Source of the DNA: an uncultured Treponema sp.
GTDB taxonomy: Bacteria > Spirochaetota > Spirochaetia > Treponematales > Treponemataceae
Assembly: GCA_937885235.1 (NCBI GenBank)
Contig: CAKZZK010000098.1
Location: forward strand, 1 to 7,282
DNA length: 7,282 bases
Reading direction: 5' to 3'
Positions 6,425-7,282 of this stretch are shown here, in pieces. The stretch's first letter is position 1, and each line of letters starts with the position of its first letter. Under the pieces are notes generated by a model. It had not been told where the DNA came from. It saw nothing but the letters and a program-made list of their open reading frames with translations, and made no database searches. A program made the position numbers and the translations under genes.

Positions 6425-7096
6425 CTACCAATGGACTATATTTTCGATGAAATAGTTATTCTCGGATATACGGTTTATAGGAAAACCAGTACCAGAAGTA
6501 ATGTTGGTATGCCAGTTTGAATATATCTGGAACGTATATACCTCTCCTTCAACCCATAAATCCGTATCAAGGGAAGTGGACAGGGGAATGTTCAGAACAG
6601 GCGATGTAGTCGTATAAGAATATTGCCCCACACTGTCATATATGTTTCCTGATTCAGGAGCCGCATCCTTGCACACCAAAATTGTCCAAAAGTATACTCC
6701 CCCCAGCTCGGGTCTGTCGGCTATGCCTCCGACAGCCTTTACCGTTATCGTGCTGTCGTTCCTTGTGATAGGATTTGGCAATACAGAAACGCGATACTCC
6801 AAATCTGATGTCTTTGTCATAGGGATAATCACATTGTTCTCGCCATCCACGACCATAAAAATATCGGAGGCCCCTGCGTAGCCATATTGCCAGTCCTCAC
6901 TGTATTCATCGTTCATTGTGGAGATATAGGCAATGCCCCTTATGCTACTCCCAATGGGAACATTCTCAAAGACAACAGTTCCTTCGCCATTTGTAGTGAG
7001 GGTCTGTTCAGCTTCATAATCACCAGAAAGCACAATTGTTATCTCCCGTCCGACAAAGCTTACAGCTCTTGCATTCCTATACAAAATCGGCATCAC
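6425..7096 (-). CDS. hypothetical beta-rich protein, probably N-terminally truncated
   Basis: I do not recognise this protein. The 223-residue frame opens at GTG 7096, with an ATG directly after at 7093, and ends at TAG 6425-6427. It is rich in alternating hydrophobic/polar stretches and in Thr, Ser, Asn, Gly and Tyr (ITIVLSGDYEAEQTL, NNVIIPMTKT, YRVSVLPNP), as in small beta-sandwich domains of exported proteins. There appear to be two halves, about residues 17-95 and 100-223. No signal peptide or lipobox is seen and neither start has a convincing ribosome site; an in-frame TAA lies just upstream at 7100-7102. The first 16 or so residues (MPILYRNARAV...) do not look like the rest. The likely reading is a surface or periplasmic protein whose export signal has been lost, making it a possible pseudogene. 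It converges with the acyltransferase. Confidence 0.5.
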   Translation of the reverse strand: MMPILYRNARAVSFVGREITIVLSGDYEAEQTLTTNGEGTVVFENVPIGSSIRGIAYISTMNDEYSEDWQYGYAGASDIFMVVDGENNVIIPMTKTSDLEYRVSVLPNPITRNDSTITVKAVGGIADRPELGGVYFWTILVCKDAAPESGNIYDSVGQYSYTTTSPVLNIPLSTSLDTDLWVEGEVYTFQIYSNWHTNITSGTGFPINRISENNYFIENIVHW

Positions 7097-7227
7097 ATTT
7101 TACTCTTTCGCGCACACTTTTCCCGACAGCCTTCCCTGCCCGAAAAAAAGAGACAAAAGATCAGCTCCTCCGCCCGATCCGAAAACACAGATACGTTCAG
7201 GAAAAAGCCTGCTTGAAGTAGAGTTCC
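7097..7227 (-). other. non-coding stretch upstream of the 6425-7096 frame
   Basis: No frame on either strand looks like protein. In the frame of the downstream gene it reads about 50 residues without any signal-peptide character and ends in TAA just before the GTG. It may be the untranslated leader from the candidate promoter at 7228-7256, or sequence that replaced the native 5' end of the gene. The 104 bases at 6321-6424 on the other side of the gene likewise hold nothing I can support. Confidence 0.35.
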
Positions 7228-7256
7228 ATTTTACCAAGTTTTCCACTTTCCATCAA
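7228..7256 (-). promoter_or_regulatory. candidate promoter upstream of the 6425-7096 frame
   Basis: On the minus strand TTGATG (7251-7256) and TAAAAT (7228-7233) are spaced by 17 bases, a good sigma70-like match. Predicted transcription would start near 7221 and read about 125 bases before the GTG at 7096. That is a long leader, consistent with loss or replacement of the original 5' coding sequence. Found by eye only. Confidence 0.35.
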
Positions 7257-7282
7257 GGCAAGTTGTTTTAGTAAAATAGCCT

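Noticed and set aside
6382..6450. Short plus-strand frame MSLSERLYSSYKRLP...
   Set aside because: It has 22 codons, no ribosome site and no known match, and it runs into the opposing gene.
7200..7215. AAGC..GCTT hairpin followed by a short T run on the minus strand
   Set aside because: The stem is only about 4 bp, too weak to call a terminator, and it lies just downstream of a candidate promoter.
1..7282. CRISPR arrays, tRNA/rRNA genes, transposases, toxin-antitoxin or defence genes
   Set aside because: I looked on both strands and saw no regularly spaced repeats, cloverleaf signals, transposase motifs or defence-type proteins.

Overview
The window looks like a bacterial chromosome segment of about 50% GC. 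It carries most of an Rnf respiratory operon on the minus strand. Beside it lies a stretch of decayed and rearranged genes. Gene order rnfC-D-G-E-A (rnfB expected past the left edge) is the order of anaerobes such as clostridia, Bacteroidetes, Thermotoga and treponemes, not the A-B-C-D-G-E order of gammaproteobacteria. A PlsC-type acyltransferase with a zinc ribbon and a beta-rich surface-like protein make a treponeme-like spirochaete my best guess. That is inference; no marker gene is present.

Layout. (1) 1-4138, minus strand: rnfC, rnfD, rnfG, rnfE and rnfA in one tightly overlapping operon (ATGA or TAATG junctions); rnfA runs off the left edge. With the missing rnfB they form a membrane complex that couples electron flow between ferredoxin and NAD+ to ion pumping. 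(2) 4139-4286: a divergent intergenic region with a plausible promoter in each direction. (3) 4287-4855, plus strand: an NCS1-family (cytosine/purine-type) permease pseudogene, with one frameshift near the start and an internal deletion of roughly half the gene. (4) 4852-6243, plus strand: a PlsC-family acyltransferase, originally coupled to the permease through an ATGA overlap. (5) 6102-6320, minus strand: a decayed second copy of part of rnfC. It overlaps the end of the acyltransferase, so the last 46 or so residues of that enzyme are antisense rnfC sequence. (6) 6425-7096, minus strand: an unrecognised beta-rich protein that has probably lost its N-terminus. (7) 7097-7282: a leader or junk stretch with one candidate minus-strand promoter.

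I see no CRISPR array, tRNA, rRNA, transposase or defence system. The most informative observation is the rnfC remnant lying 2.3-2.5 kb from, and in the same orientation as, the intact rnfC. The two flank a half-dead permease and an acyltransferase with a replaced tail. This is a record of rearrangement and decay rather than a new system.
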